Shown piece by piece: positions 27,390-40,940 of a stretch of DNA of 64,000 bases. A program made the translations under genes and the position numbers. Within the stretch, counting starts at the first letter, position 1, and each line of letters starts with the position of its first letter. The DNA lies in assembly GCA_963704975.1 (NCBI GenBank), contig CAVPIK010000006.1, forward strand, positions 62,001 through 126,000, in the 5' to 3' direction. The notes beneath the pieces are model-generated. The model ran no database searches. It worked only from the letters and a program-made list of their open reading frames with translations, and had not been told where the DNA came from. The stretch is from JAGNDO01 sp963704975. GTDB lineage: Bacteria > Chloroflexota > Anaerolineae > Caldilineales > Caldilineaceae.

Positions 27390-28422
27390 ATGCCTGTCAC
27401 CCTCAAGGATATTGCCGCACGTGTCGGGAAATCCGTCCCCACAGTCTCCCGTGCCTTGGGCAATTTCGAGGACATCAGCCCGGACACCCGGCGAGAGGTG
27501 CAGCGGGTGGCCGCAGAGATGGGCTATGTGCCCAGTTCCGCCGCCCGCAGTCTGCAAAAACAGCAGGCCGACAACATCGCCCTGATCTTGCCCACGACCC
27601 GCAATATTCGCTTTTCTGACCCATTCTTTAGCGAACTATTGGGCGGGCTGGTGGAAGGAGCCGTCAAGCATGGCTTTGATGTAAGCATCGGCATGGATGA
27701 AAACGAAGATGAGTTACAGAGCTATCTGAAGCAGATGCGCAGCGGACGCACGGACGGCTTTGTGGTCATCCGCACCCAGCGCCAGGACAAGCGGATCGAT
27801 TTTCTGCGTCAACAGCGGGTGCCTTTTGTGGCCTTTGGCCGGGTGGAAGGGGAAAACGACTTCTCTTTTGTAGACGAGGACGGCACCCTGGCCATGCGCC
27901 AAATGGTGGATCATCTGGTCGGCTTGGGCCACACCCGCATCGCCTGTATCACCGAGCCGCTTTTTCTGACCAAGTCCTATCATCGCTATCAAGGCTTTTT
28001 GCAGGGGCTGGCGGCCAACGGGTTGAGTTTGGACCCGGAGATGTTGGTGGAGGTCAACTATCGGCAGCGCTCCGGTCGTTTGGGGGCAAGCAAGTTGCTG
28101 GACCTGGCCCATCCCCCCACGGCCATTGTGACCTGGAACGATCTGCTGGCCCTGGGCGCCATGAGCGAGGCCCAATCCAGAGGGCTGGTGGTGGGGCAGG
28201 ATGTCAGCATCACCGGCTTTGACGACATCCCTTTGGCCGAATATGCCCATCCGTCCTTGACAACCATCCACCAACCGGCCCATCAGATTGGGGGTCATGC
28301 TCGCTGACATCCTGATCCGCAAGATTGAACAAAAGACGGTTGACCCTGAGCAAATCATCGTCAACCCAGAGTTAGTGATTCGACAATCCAGTGGTCCCTA
28401 TCAGGCAAATGGCAGTGGTTAA
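27390..28422 (+). CDS. LacI-family transcriptional regulator (one frame break)
   Basis: About 343 residues. N-terminal HTH VTLKDIAARVGKSVPTVSRA with hinge helix PSSAARSLQKQQA, then a periplasmic-binding-like effector domain: NIALILPTTRNIRFSDPFFS, DGFVVIRTQRQDKRIDFL, QDVSITGFDDIPLAEYAHPS. A break at about 28290, in a run of five Gs, leads to LADILIRKIEQKT and the end at 28422. Its promoter contains a perfect operator, so autoregulation is likely, and the sugar ABC transporter and GH38 genes directly downstream are the expected targets. Effector probably a mannose-type sugar (inference). Confidence 0.9.
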
Positions 28423-28548
28423 CCCCGCCTGATACAGGACGATTTTTCCATTCTCGTTTATTCCCTCCTAGTATATGCTGTTCAAATTGCGAAGAACCAT
28501 CCGTTCCATCAGTGTTGTTTTACCCATTCACATTCAAGGAGAAAGACA

Positions 28549-29966
<1,418 letters not shown>

Positions 29967-30113
29967 GTAGATGTAGTCTGTGGGTGACCGGGTTGGGTGA
30001 ACTGCCTCACCCGGTCACCGCACTACGAACCCCAGTCACCCAGAGCCCGATCACGGCTCAAATCGACTCGATCGAGCCTTTCCAACACCACACCGTTCGA
30101 CGGAGCAAAGCTC

Positions 30114-31499
30114 ATGAAAAAGAAACGGAACTGGGCACCATATCTGCTTATTCTGCCATCTGTTATCTATCTGGCCCTCTTCTTTGCCTGGCCCATGTTC
30201 CGGGCCCTGACCCTGTCGGTCTGGGACGACGATGCGGTCCTGCGATCTGCACGCAGAGCGCCGACGCCGAAAGCGCAGTAGCCGGCATCTCTGCCCCGGG
30301 GCACGCAGGTCACGATCCTGGATCGCCAGGGCAATGTGTTGAACCCGGAAGATCTGGACCAGAGCCAATCTGATGACCGAAATCTGGTTCCAGGTTCAGG
30401 GAGCCGACCCGGATGGCCAGGCCGTGAACGGCTGGGCCGCCGGAAGCCGAGTGCGGGTGCGCGAGGAGCGACGACGAGCGGCGATGCCGCTGTCCGGCAC
30501 CGTCCGCCGCAAGCTGGGCAGCGGACGCCGATCCACTGACCTCTGTCTATGCCGAACCCAGCCTGGTCAGCCCAGGTCGTGGGCAAGCTGGACGCCAACG
30601 CCCCGGTCCAGATCCTGGACCAGACCACCCTGGAGGTGTGGTATCTGGTGCAGCGGCGAGGTGGACGGCGACGATCAGTCGAAGGCTGGGCGCCCTCGCG
30701 CTACATCCAGGTCTATAGCGACGACGAAACTGGGCGCATCGACCGGGGCAACTGCCGGCGAGTTGACCGCGCGCTACATCCAGCGCGATGGTCAACGATC
30801 GCTTCTTCTGGCCCGCGATGGGCACCACCTTGCTGCTGATGGTTCTGATCATCCCGGTGCAGTTTGTGCTGGCCATCATTATGGCGCTGGTCATCCAGGC
30901 GCAGCTGAAGGGCAACAGCATCTTTCTCTACATCTTTGCCATCGCCCTGGGGGTGTCTGACCTGGCCGTGGGCATCGTCTGGTATGCGATCTTCACCCAG
31001 AATGGCTATCTCAACAGCATTCTGCAGGGGCTGGGCCTGATCGACAGCCCCATCGCCTATCTGACCGCCGACACCCGCTATTGGATCATCATCGCCATCT
31101 GGCTGGCCGAGGTCTGGCGGGCCACCTCCATCGTCATGGTGATCGTCGTCTCCGGGCTGCAGGCCATTCCCGACGGAGGTACTGGAGGCGGCGGATCTCT
31201 TTGGGGCCGGGCTGTGGCAGCGCCTGCGCTACGTGATTCTGCCCATGCTGCAAGCCCAGCCTGCAGGTGGCGCTGATCCTGCGCACCATCCTGGCCTTGC
31301 AGGTCTTCGCCGTGGTGATCGCCCTGAGCGGCGGTGACGTGGTCACGGTGCTGGCCAACGAGACCTATCCGCCAGTATTACGACCTGCGCAATATCAACG
31401 TGGCCGCGGCCTATGCCGGGCTGATCCTGGTGATCTCCATGATCAGCGCGGTCTTCTATCTGCGCACTGTGCGCACGCAACGAGGAGGCACTCGCATGA
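30114..31499 (+). CDS. Sugar ABC transporter permease (MalF-like) with inserted SH3-like domains (many frame breaks)
   Basis: MKKKRNWAPYLLILPSVIYL is the usual first helix of a MalF/UgpA-type permease. Instead of continuing to the next helix, about 180 residues follow with two SH3b-like repeats: GTQVTILDRQGN...IWFQVQGADP...GWAAGSRV and VYAEPSLVSPVV-GKLDANAPVQILDQ...VWYLVQ...VEGWAPSRYIQVY. Core helices resume with NDRFFWPAMGTTLLLMVLII, and the EAA loop is VLEAADLFGAGLWQRLRYVI. Its proposed end, after removal of one base, is NEEALA with TGA overlapping the next start. Topology would place the SH3 domains outside the membrane. Confidence 0.75.
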
Positions 31500-32403
31500 C
31501 CACGCCAACACTCCCACATGCCTCAGCACCCAACGGTCCAGGCTTCAGCCGAAATGCTGCAAGTGCGCCGCAAAGCGCTGATGCGCCAGCGGATCAACCG
31601 CGGGCTTTGACCTATGCTCCTGGCCATCGTGATCTGTCTGTGGGTGCTGGTTCCCATCTGGTTTATCGCCTCCATGGCCCTGACCACGCCGGAAGTCGTG
31701 CGTTCGCTACCCCAAGGGGGTGTTGCCCTTCATCCCCTTCTCCTTTGAGACCATGCGCTTCTTCCTGACTTCCGCAGGGCATCCTGTCCGGGCATGATCA
31801 ACAGCATCATCGTGGCCGTGATCACCCTGCGTGCTCTCGACCATCATTGCGGCGCCGGCCGGCTATGCCATCTCGCGCTACATCTTCCGCAGGCCGAGAT
31901 TTCTTCCGGCTTTCGATCCTGGCCGTGCGCGCCTTTCCCGTGGTGATCCTGGCCATCCCCCTGGCCGTGGTCTTCATCAACTTCAACATCTATGACAGCG
32001 TCTATCAGCCTGGCCCTGATGCACACGGCGCTGACCTTGCCCACCACGATCCTGGTGATCGGCAGCGTCTTTGCCAGCATCCCCTATGAGCTGGAGGAGG
32101 CGGCCCAGGTGTTTGGCTGCACGCCGCTGCAGGCCTTTCGCGTGGTGGTGCTTGCCCCTGGTGGCGCCCGGCATTGCCGCCGCGGCCATCTTCACCTTTG
32201 TCATGTCCTGGAACGAGGTCTTCGCCGCCAGCATCCTGACCGTGCAGAACCGCACGCTGCCGGCCCAGGTGCTCGCCACGCTGAGCCAATCGTCGGAACC
32301 CTACCAGTTTGCCGGCGCCTTCTTCATGATGATCCCGGCGCTGATCTTCATCTTCTTCATCCGGCGCTATCTCTTCAACATGTGGGGACAGGTGTCGAAG
32401 TAA
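31496..32403 (+). CDS. Sugar ABC transporter permease (MalG-like, frame breaks)
   Basis: About 300 residues. Start ATG 31496 overlaps the end of the MalF-like gene and follows GAGGAGG. Recovered segments: MLQVRRKALMRQRINRG, LAIVICLWVLVPIWFIASMA, GMINSIIVAVIT, FPVVILAIPLAVVFINFNIY, and the EAA motif in YELEEAAQVFGCTPLQAFRV, ending RRYLFNMWGQVSK at 32403. Extra bases at about 31891, 32006 and 32153 account for three breaks. Together with the neighbour it forms the membrane channel of the importer. Confidence 0.85.
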
Positions 32404-32429
32404 GGGAACCGTTCACGCAAATGTTGACA

Positions 32430-32511
32430 TGAGATTCAGAGATCAAGCGATTGAGAGATTAGTGCTGCCAGACCCAATCTCGCAATCTCCTGATCGCCCA
32501 ATCTCCTAATC
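32430..32511. repeat. Iterated-word hairpin (word GAGATT)
   Basis: Left GAGATTCAGAGATCAAGCGA then TTGAGAGATT; right CAATCTCGCAATCTCC, CCAATCTCCTAATC. It lies between permease and ATPase genes on the same strand, inside a presumed operon. Confidence 0.75.
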
Positions 32512-32550
32512 ACTAAACCACTTTTTCCGACGCAACAGGCGGAGGCTACT

Positions 32551-33657
<1,107 letters not shown>

Positions 33658-33685
33658 GGCTAAGGATAAGGCAGAACAAAATAGT

Positions 33686-33760
33686 CACCACAAAGATACA
33701 CAGAGATCACAAAGAATAACCGCATCTTTTTCTTTGTGATCTCTGTGTTCTTTGTGGTTA
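33686..33760. repeat. Iterated-word hairpin (word CACAAAGA)
   Basis: Arms CACCACAAAGATACACAGAG (continuing ATCACAAAGA) and TCTTTGTGATCTCTGTGTTC (continuing TTTGTGGT), with a short T-rich loop. Between the ATPase and the mannosidase. Confidence 0.85.
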
Positions 33761-33788
33761 ATTTCCATTCTTCAGAGGCTCAAACATC

Positions 33789-36512
33789 ATGTCTCAAACA
33801 ACTATACACGTCATCAACCACACCCACTGGGATCGGGAATGGTTCCTGACCTCGGTCTACACCAGCCGCTGGGTTCCCGGCCTGATGGACAAGCTGGCCC
33901 AGTTGGCCGCGGCCAACCCCGACTTTCGCTTTCTCTTTGACGGCCAGACCCTGGTGATCGAGGATCTGCTCACCGTGGCCCCAGAGTACGCAGACCGGGT
34001 CAAAGCCCTGATCGCCAGTCGAGCAATCTGACCGTCGGCCCCTACTATTGCCAGCCCGATTGGCAGCTGACCAGCGGCGAACTGCTGATCCGCAACCTGA
34101 ATTCGGCCAGGAGGATGCAGGCCAACTGGCGGATCACATGCGCACCGGCTGGCTGGTGGACACCTTCGGCCACATCAGCCAATCCCCCCAGATCCACCGC
34201 ATGTTCGGCATCGACACGGTCTATGTCTGGCGGGGCGTGCCCCAGCTCGACACCCTATTTCAACTGGCAGGGCGCGGACGGCAGCCAGCTCCTCACCATC
34301 GACCTCTTCGGCGGCTATCGCAACCTCTACGGCGTCACCCACGCGCCGGAGGTGGCGGTCAAGCGCCTGCTACGCCGAGGTCGACAAGCTGCTCCCCTAC
34401 TATCCCGACCCCGCGACATTCCCCTCTTCGACGGCTACGATCTGGAGGACAACCCGGAAGATCCGCTGCGCTTCTACGCCGGACACAGGAGATCGGCTGC
34501 AGATCTGACCTTGGTGGAATCCACCCCGGCCCGCTTTGCCGCCGCAGCTTGCCGCCAAGCAGCTGCGATCTGCCCACCATCCGGGGCGAACTCAATTCGG
34601 GCAAATATGGGGCCACCTTCCCCGGCACCTTCTCGGCCCGCACCTATCTCAAGGTCATGGCCAGCGATTGCGAAGCCCTGCTCTTCCAACGCTGCGAACC
34701 GCTGGCGCGTCTGGCCCACGCCAAGGGCCGCCCCTATCCCGCCGCCCACTACGAGGCGTGGAGCCGGGCCGCTGCTGCAGAATGCGGTCCACGACTGCAT
34801 CTGCGGCGTCAGCATCGACCAGGTCCACGAGAAGATGGAGTACAGCTATCGCCAGGCTTTCGACGGCATGGCCGCGGACGCCCAGGACTTCGCTGGCCAC
34901 CATCCTGGCCGACTTCGCCCCCGGCACGTACGCGGTCAGCACCACCCCCTTCGCCGTGGACCAATGGCAGCCCGCCGGGGACGAGCTGGTCCACGTGCAA
35001 ACCGACGGCGTGGGCGTGTGGCCCGTGGCCGAGCGTCTGCCCATCGAGCGAAAATCTGAGGAAGTCACCACGTTTGTTTGGAAAAATCAGCACTTCTCGG
35101 CTCAAGTCAATGCTGACGGCACAGTGTGCGATCGGCGACAGCACCTTGGGGCAGCTGGTGGTTTCCGCCGAACATGGGGACACCTATTCTGACGAACCCG
35201 GCCAGCGCGCTGGGCGTGATCGTCGCCGACAGCCCGCTGGTCGTGGAAGCCCGCTCCGAGCATCATGCGGTCGTGCGCTTCTCCGGCACGTGGACCGGCG
35301 AAAACGCCAGCGCGACCGCCACCGTGCGCCTCACCTTCGACCCGTCTCCCGTGGTCAAGTGGCAGATCGACCTGGACAGCCGGGGCACGGACCTGCGGGT
35401 GGACATGGTCTTCGCCACGGCCAAGCAGCGGCCGCATCCTGGCCGGGCATGCCCTTTGACGTGGTGGAACGGGCCGCGGTGGACACGGATCTGCTGCCCA
35501 AGGCGGTCTCCCCCAGCCCTGGGCAAGGTGCTCCTGGGCCAGCGGGAAGTCGATGTGGTCTCCACCTTCCCCTTCCACGACTTCGTGGCCATGAGCGACG
35601 AGGCCGGGAGCGTGGCCGTGCTGGCCAAGGGCATCCGCTCGTATGACGCGGACGGGGCGGGCACCCTCCGCCTGCACCTGCGCCGGGCGGTGGAGTGGCT
35701 GACCGCCGCCGACCTGCCCCACCGCATCGGTGACGCCGGCCCCTTCTTCTATGTCCCCGACGCCCGCTGCGAGCGCACGGTGCGCCACGAGATCGGCGTG
35801 GCCGTCGTGCCGGTCGCCGGCGGATTCCGTGGCCATGCAAGCCCTCAACGCCGCCTTCCAAACGCCGCCCCTGATCGTGCAGGGCGAAGGCGCTGGCGTC
35901 AAAACGAATTGGCCCATCCTGCGGGCCGACGTCCCCCTGGCCAGCCTTCACCTGCGCGGCGAGACTATCCTGGCGCGGATCTACAACCCGACCCCGAATC
36001 TCGTTCCTTTTTCAAATCCAATGGCTCAAACCGATGTGTGGGGAAAGGCGGACGGAGAGATCGACGGCGTGGCCCCCAAAGCCGTGGTCACGGTGCAGAT
36101 GGGGATGGACAGTCAGCCCGCTTCGACCCCGGCGGCGGCAACCCTGCTCACCCCCTTCGCCTGGCGGGTGGGGGAAAACCAGGGGCTGCCGGACCCGGTC
36201 ATCGTGGACCAGTTGGCCGAAAAGATGGCGGTGATCGATGCGGAGTTGGCCGAAGTGGAGGCCAAGCTGGCCATCCCCGCGGACGACGCCACCCGCTTGC
36301 GCCTGCTCCACCGCACCTATGTGCTGGGTCGGGAGCGGCTGGAATCTCAGCTTTCCGTGGTGCTGAACCGGCGCAAGTTGGACCAAAACGGGGCGCTGGG
36401 CCACGACTACCTCTACGAACCGGACGCCGAGATCGCCGAAGTGGGGCTGGGGCTAAACCGGCTGCGCATCAAGCGGCGCATCTTCGACTACGTGGTGGCC
36501 GCGCTGGATTAA
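33789..36512 (+). CDS. Glycoside hydrolase family 38 alpha-mannosidase (many frame breaks in the first two thirds)
   Basis: Hydrolyses alpha-mannosides. About 905 residues. N-terminal VINHTHWDREWF is the metal-binding HWDREW of GH38; the nucleophile Asp is in TGWLVDTFGHISQSPQI; IDTVYVWRGVP and GTFSARTYLKVMASDCEALL follow. The C-terminal beta-rich domain is intact from 35830 on and ends KRRIFDYVVAALD. No signal peptide, so cytosolic: it would act on mannosides brought in by the adjacent importer. Last gene of the LacI cluster. About 10 breaks, all before 35830. Confidence 0.88.
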
Positions 36513-36524
36513 CAACCCTAAGCG

Positions 36525-36573
36525 GACACAAAGAGAGGGGCAGCGGAATATCCGCTGCCCCTCTCTTTGTGTC
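36525..36573. terminator. Bidirectional terminator between the mannosidase and nucleoside ABC ATPase
   Basis: Perfect 23-base stem, GACACAAAGAGAGGGGCAGC continuing to 36547 and its complement 36551-36573, with a 3-base loop, in the gap between convergent genes. Confidence 0.8.
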
Positions 36574-36590
36574 CAAAAAAATGTGTACGC

Positions 36591-38123
36591 CTACGCCTCT
36601 TCCCGCTTCACCCCGGCCATGAGCAGACCCAGCCCCTCGCGGGTGGCCTCGGCCCGGGGCACAATGTCGATGATTTCGCCCTTGTACATGACGGCGATGC
36701 GGTCGGAGAGGGCCATGATCTCGTCCAGCTCGGAGCTGACCAGGAGCACGGCCACGCCGCTGTCCCGCTTGTCCACGATCTGGTTGTGGATGAACTCGAT
36801 GGAGCCCACGTCGATGCCCCGAGTGGGCTGGGCGGCGATGAGCAGGTTGAGGTTGCGGCTGAACTCTCGGGCCACCACCATCTTCTGCTGGTTGCCGCCG
36901 GAGAGGCTGCCCCCGGCGGTGTCGATGCTGGGCGTGCGCACGTCATATTGCGCCACCAATTCCGTGGCGTGGGCGCGGATGGCCTTTTCGTTGACGTTGA
37001 TGCCGTGGGCGTAGGGGTCCAAATTGTAGGTGTTGAGCACCAAATTTTGGGTGATGGGGTAGGCGTCCACCATGCCGTGGGTGTGGCGATCTTCGGGGAC
37101 GTGACAACTGGCCGCGGCCTGGGTGATGGCCCGGGGGCTGGCGTTGGTCATGTCCTGGCCATTGATGGCGATGCGGCCGGTGTCCGCCTTGCGCAGCCCG
37201 CTGATCACCTCGACCAATTCGGTTTGGCCATTGCCCTGCACCCCGGCAATGCCCACAATCTCTCCGGCCCGCACGTCGAAGCTGACGTTGTTCAAGGCCA
37301 TGGCCCCCAGGTCCGTCTTGGCCGACAATCCCGCCACCTCCAGCACCACATCCTTCGGTTCAGAGGGCTTCTTGTTGACAGTCAGGATCACCTCCCGGCC
37401 CACCATGAGGGCGGCCAGGCTGTTTTGGGTGGCGGTCTTGGGGTCCGCTTCGCCCACGGCCTTGCCCCCACGCAGCACGCCGATGCGATCCGCCACCCGT
37501 AAGCACTTCTTTGAGCTTGTGGGTGATAAAGATGATCGACTTGCCCTGGCTTTTGAGCAGGTTCATGACCTCGAACAGCCCCTCGATCTCCTGGGGGGTG
37601 AGGACAGCGGTCGGTTCGTCCAGAATCAAAATGTCGGCGTTGCGGTAGAGGGTCTTGACGATCTCCACCCGCTGGCGCATGCCCACGGGCAGGTCTTCGA
37701 TGATGGCGTAGGGGTCCACGTCCAGGTTGTAGCGCTGGGAAAGTTCGGTGATGCGCTTGGCCACGGAGCGGGTGTCCAACATCCCATTCTTGATGCTCTC
37801 GCTGCCCAGCATGATATTCTCGGCCACGGTCATCACCGGCACAAGTTGAAAATGCTGATGCACCATGCCAATGCCCAGAGCGATGGCATCCTTGGGGTTG
37901 TTCATGGTCACGACCTTGCCGTTGACCAGAATCTCCCCCTCGGTGGGGTGATACAGGCCGTAGATCACATTCATCAACGTGGACTTGCCCGCGCCGTTCT
38001 CCCCCAGCAAGGCCAAAATCTCGCCCCGATAGAGCTTCAAATTCACATCCTGGTTGGCAATCACACCAGGAAATTTCTTTGGTAATGCCTCGGGCTTCGA
38101 GGACAGGTATCGGTTATTGTCAG
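36591..38123 (-). CDS. Nucleoside ABC transporter ATP-binding protein with two NBDs (two frame breaks)
   Basis: About 510 residues, the duplicated ATPase of BMP-type (Nup/Bmp) uptake. First NBD: Walker A ALLGENGAGKSTLMN, signature-like DLPVGMRQRVEIVKTL, Walker B ILILDEPTAVLTPQE. Second NBD: degenerate Walker A GIAGVQGNGQTEL, signature GGSLSGGNQQKMVVAREFSR, and IAAQPTRGIDVGS; this asymmetry is normal for the family. Breaks are near 37500 and 38078. The N-terminus lies across the second break, VLEARGITK-FPGVIANQDV; the start is placed at a CTG at 38123, adjacent to GGAGG, but is uncertain. Confidence 0.9.
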
Positions 38124-38149
38124 CCTCCGTAAGAGCGGGACTCCTTCAG

Positions 38150-38302
38150 AATAATGTAAGTTGAGATTGTGACAAATCTTTTGGCGAGAATTTTCAATCT
38201 GAGTTGGGTCGAGTACCATTAAGCGGGGTGTGCACCAGGTGCACCCCTTACGGTTACAGTTCACCCGTATGAACGCCGATGTTTGACAGATCCGACGTTT
38301 CA
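38150..38302 (-). pseudogene. HicA-like toxin remnant with multiple indels
   Basis: Begins MKRR with an intact ATG at 38302 directly after hicB. With small frame corrections the rest can be read as a HicA: DL next to the start, the string around DPTQIENSRQKICHNLNL corresponding to the family xPRHxEIxNxLAKKICxxLxI ending, and a middle GCTWCTP / ALNGT resembling HSWWxNPALN. At least four indels in about 150 bases and two stop codons are needed, far above the local error rate, so I call it decayed. HicA is an mRNA-cutting toxin; here it is probably inactive. Confidence 0.5.
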
Positions 38303-38331
38303 TGCGCAATTCGTTCAAATTTGCCACGATT

Positions 38332-38490
38332 CTAAATTATCTGCAACGCTTCTTGCAGGGTAATGCGCAGACTTTCCATCAAATCCTCTCGCGTGGCTTC
38401 CTGACAGTTCACCCCAGGAACCTCCTCAATCCACCCGATCCACCAGCCCGCATCCTGTTTAATAATGGCCTTATACTCGTTTTGCATCAT
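38332..38490 (-). CDS. HicB-like antitoxin, short
   Basis: A 52-residue protein from ATG 38490 (MMQNEYKAIIKQDAGWWIGW, then IEEVPGVNCQEATREDLMES). This is the short HicB type with the YxAxIxxDxxxWxxxxxxxPG... pattern and a C-terminal helix. The ribosome-binding site GGAGG precedes the start by 8 bases. The downstream partner appears broken. The pair lies between the permease and ATPase genes of the nucleoside operon on the same strand. Confidence 0.75.
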   Translation of the reverse strand: MMQNEYKAIIKQDAGWWIGWIEEVPGVNCQEATREDLMESLRITLQEALQII

Positions 38491-38565
38491 CAACTCTACC
38501 TCCCTTGGGAACCCCATCCTACCCAAACCATTAAAACTTCTCCACTTTCAATTTTCAATTCTCAC

Positions 38566-39615
38566 TTATGCATGCCCTTCCGTCTCATAAACCTTGCCCT
38601 CTGCCGCGGGGGCGCGGACCCGGCCAACGAAGCCGGAGACGGCCACAATCGTCACCACGTAGGGCAACATGGAGACAAACTGGCGGGGGATCGTGGTCAC
38701 CCCGGCCAGGAGCAGTTCGTTTTGCAGGGCCTGGGTATAGCCAAAGAGGGTGGCCGCGCCCAAGGCCCCAAAGGGATTCCAGTTGCCAAAGATCATGGCG
38801 GCCAGGGAGATGAAGCCCCGCCCGGCGGTCATGCCCTCTTGGAACTGGCCCACGGCTTCCAGCACGAGGAAAGCCCCGGCCAGCCCGGCCAAACTGCCGC
38901 CGATGGTGGTGTTGACGTAGCGATAGCGGTTGACGTTGATGCCCACCGTGTCCGCGGCCCGGGGATGTTCGCCCACGGCCCGGGTGCGCAGTCCCCAGCG
39001 GGTATAGAAGAGGGCCACATGCACCACCACCACCAGGATCAGGGTCAGATAGGTGATGGGGGGATTGTTGAAGATCACCGGCCCGATCACGGGGATGTCG
39101 GACAAGAAGGGGATGGGGATGGAGCTGAACTTGCCCACGGAGAGGGCATTGCGGTCAAAAAGATAGGATGAGAAACCGGCGGCCAGGATGATGATCACCG
39201 TGCCGGAGATGATCTGGTCCATGCGGAAGCGGATGGAGAGGGTGGCATGAAGCAGCCCCATCACCCCGCCGATGGCCATGGCGACGGCCACGCTGAAGAT
39301 CAGGCTGGCCATGAGGGGCCAATCGTTGGTATTGGTCTTGGCCACAAAACCGGCAAAGGCCCCGGCCAACATCATGCCCTCAATGCCAATATTGATGATC
39401 CCCGACCGCTCGCACAGAATGCCGCTGAGGGCACCCAAGATCAGGGGCACCGAGGCGCGCAGGGTAAAGTTCAACGCGCTGACGCCAAATAGCACCCGCA
39501 GCCAGGTGTACTGCCCCAAGTCGGTCAAATTGACCAGGACAGCCATGATCACCAGCACAACGGCCAAAACCATAGAGACGATGGAGGATGTTTTCCAGAA
39601 ATTGTTTGTTTTCAT
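38566..39615 (-). CDS. Nucleoside ABC transporter permease (NupQ-like)
   Basis: A 349-residue membrane protein, intact. Family motifs LILGALSGILCERSGIINIG, then IEGMMLAGAFAGFV, and GEHPRAADTVGINVNRYRYV, GGSLAGLAGAFLVLEAVG, SLAAMIFGNWNPFGALGAAT, typical of BMP-associated branched-chain-type permeases. About eight to ten helices. It sits in the operon BMP lipoprotein - NupP-like - this gene - hicBA - ATPase (minus strand order). Spacing to the upstream permease is 79 bases with half an AATGCACA word repeat in it. Confidence 0.9.
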   Translation of the reverse strand: MKTNNFWKTSSIVSMVLAVVLVIMAVLVNLTDLGQYTWLRVLFGVSALNFTLRASVPLILGALSGILCERSGIINIGIEGMMLAGAFAGFVAKTNTNDWPLMASLIFSVAVAMAIGGVMGLLHATLSIRFRMDQIISGTVIIILAAGFSSYLFDRNALSVGKFSSIPIPFLSDIPVIGPVIFNNPPITYLTLILVVVVHVALFYTRWGLRTRAVGEHPRAADTVGINVNRYRYVNTTIGGSLAGLAGAFLVLEAVGQFQEGMTAGRGFISLAAMIFGNWNPFGALGAATLFGYTQALQNELLLAGVTTIPRQFVSMLPYVVTIVAVSGFVGRVRAPAAEGKVYETEGHA

Positions 39616-39658
39616 AGGGTTTTAGCCGTTAGCAGGTGACAAACGAGATTTGGCAGAG

Positions 39659-39692
39659 CGTCATTGTGCATTGTCCATTGAAAATTGTGCAT
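39659..39692. repeat. Half copy of the AATGCACA word repeat
   Basis: CATTGTGCATTGTCCATTGA then AAATTGTGCATT: the right-arm words of the 7527 and 11338 hairpins without a matching left arm nearby. Confidence 0.7.
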
Positions 39693-39694
39693 TT

Positions 39695-40841
39695 CTAATC
39701 CCCACCCCAACTGACACTGGGCGTGGTTGACACCTCATCGTCCTTGGCCTTGATGCGATAGATCGTGCGGATGATGGTGGGAGCGGCCACAAAGGCCAGC
39801 ACCAGGGCCTGGATCACCTGGATGATGTCCGCGGCCACGCCGGTCTCAAACTGCATCTTGGCCGCGCCAGCGTCCAAGGCCCCAAACATAAACGAGGCCA
39901 GCACCACGCCAAAGGGATGGGTCTGGCCCAGCAAGGCCACGGTGATGCCGTCGAAGCCGACGCCGCCGCCAAATTCCGGCGCAAATTTGTGGTTCAGCCC
40001 CAGGGTCTCGATGCCCCCGGCCAGACCGGCCAGACTGCCCGCAATCATCATGGTCAGAATGATGGTCCAGTTGACCCGGATGCCCGCGTATTTGGCCGCC
40101 TTCATATTCTGGCCCACGGTGCGGATCTCGAAGCCGATGGTGGTTTTGTAGAGCAGCCACCAGATCAACACGGCCACGCCCAGGGCGATGAAGACCCCAT
40201 AATGCACCCGATAGGGCGGGCCAAAGAGCCAGGGCAGGCGGGCACTGGCCAACACATCCGGCGTCTCGGAGATCGGCCCGGCGGTGACATCCCACAGGGG
40301 GCCGGGCGTGCTGGCCCTGGGTGCCGCCGGCATAGACCGTCCACCCGGCAAAGAGCGAGGCCACATAGTTGAGCATGATGGTCACAATCACCTCATGCGC
40401 CCCGGTGTAGACCTTGAGGATGCCGGGGATGGCGCCCCACACCATGCCGCCGACCGCACCGGCCAGCACGGCCAGGGGCAGGTGGATGAATGGGCTCAGC
40501 CCTTCAAAATTGATGCCCACGGCCACGGCAAAGACCGATCCCATCACAAATTGGCCCGACGCCCCAATGTTGAAGAGGCCAGCCTTGAACGCCACGGCCA
40601 CGGACAGCCCGGTCAGCAGCAGGGGCACGGTCTTGCGCACGGTGGTGGAGAGGCCGCGCCCGCTGCCAAAGGCCCCTTCAAAGAGGGCCTGATAGGCTTG
40701 GACGGGACGCAACAGCCGGTCCATTAAATCGCCCGAGGTGTTGCCGAAAAAGGCCATCACAATGGCCCCGACCAGCAACGCGCTGAACAGGGCAAGGGCC
40801 GGGATCAACAGGGGGCGCAGAATGCGGGAGAGTAGTTGCAT
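39695..40841 (-). CDS. Nucleoside ABC transporter permease (NupP-like, one frame break)
   Basis: About 380 residues. N-terminal half: VRKTVPLLLTGLSVAVAFKA, GLFNIGASGQFVMGSVFAVA, TGAHEVIVTIMLNYVASLFA (all typical). A break near 40320 in a GC-rich spot leads to GFEIRTVGQNMKAAKYAGIR, MMIAGSLAGLAGGIETLGLN and GFDGITVALLGQTHPFGVVL. It partners the NupQ-like gene to form the channel. The GQNMKAAKYAGI loop is the coupling region facing the ATPase. Confidence 0.9.
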
Positions 40842-40940
40842 AGGGTTGCCTTTGCGGCTCTGAGTGGTCTCTTAGTGACGAAGTTCCAGTGATAAAGGAT
40901 GGGAGGGATGGGTAACGATCGTAATCGTTCAGCCCGTTCT

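Noticed and set aside
34048..35646. 532-codon frame inside the mannosidase region
   Set aside because: It joins pieces of several frames of the GH38 gene, whose family motifs appear in different frames because of indels.
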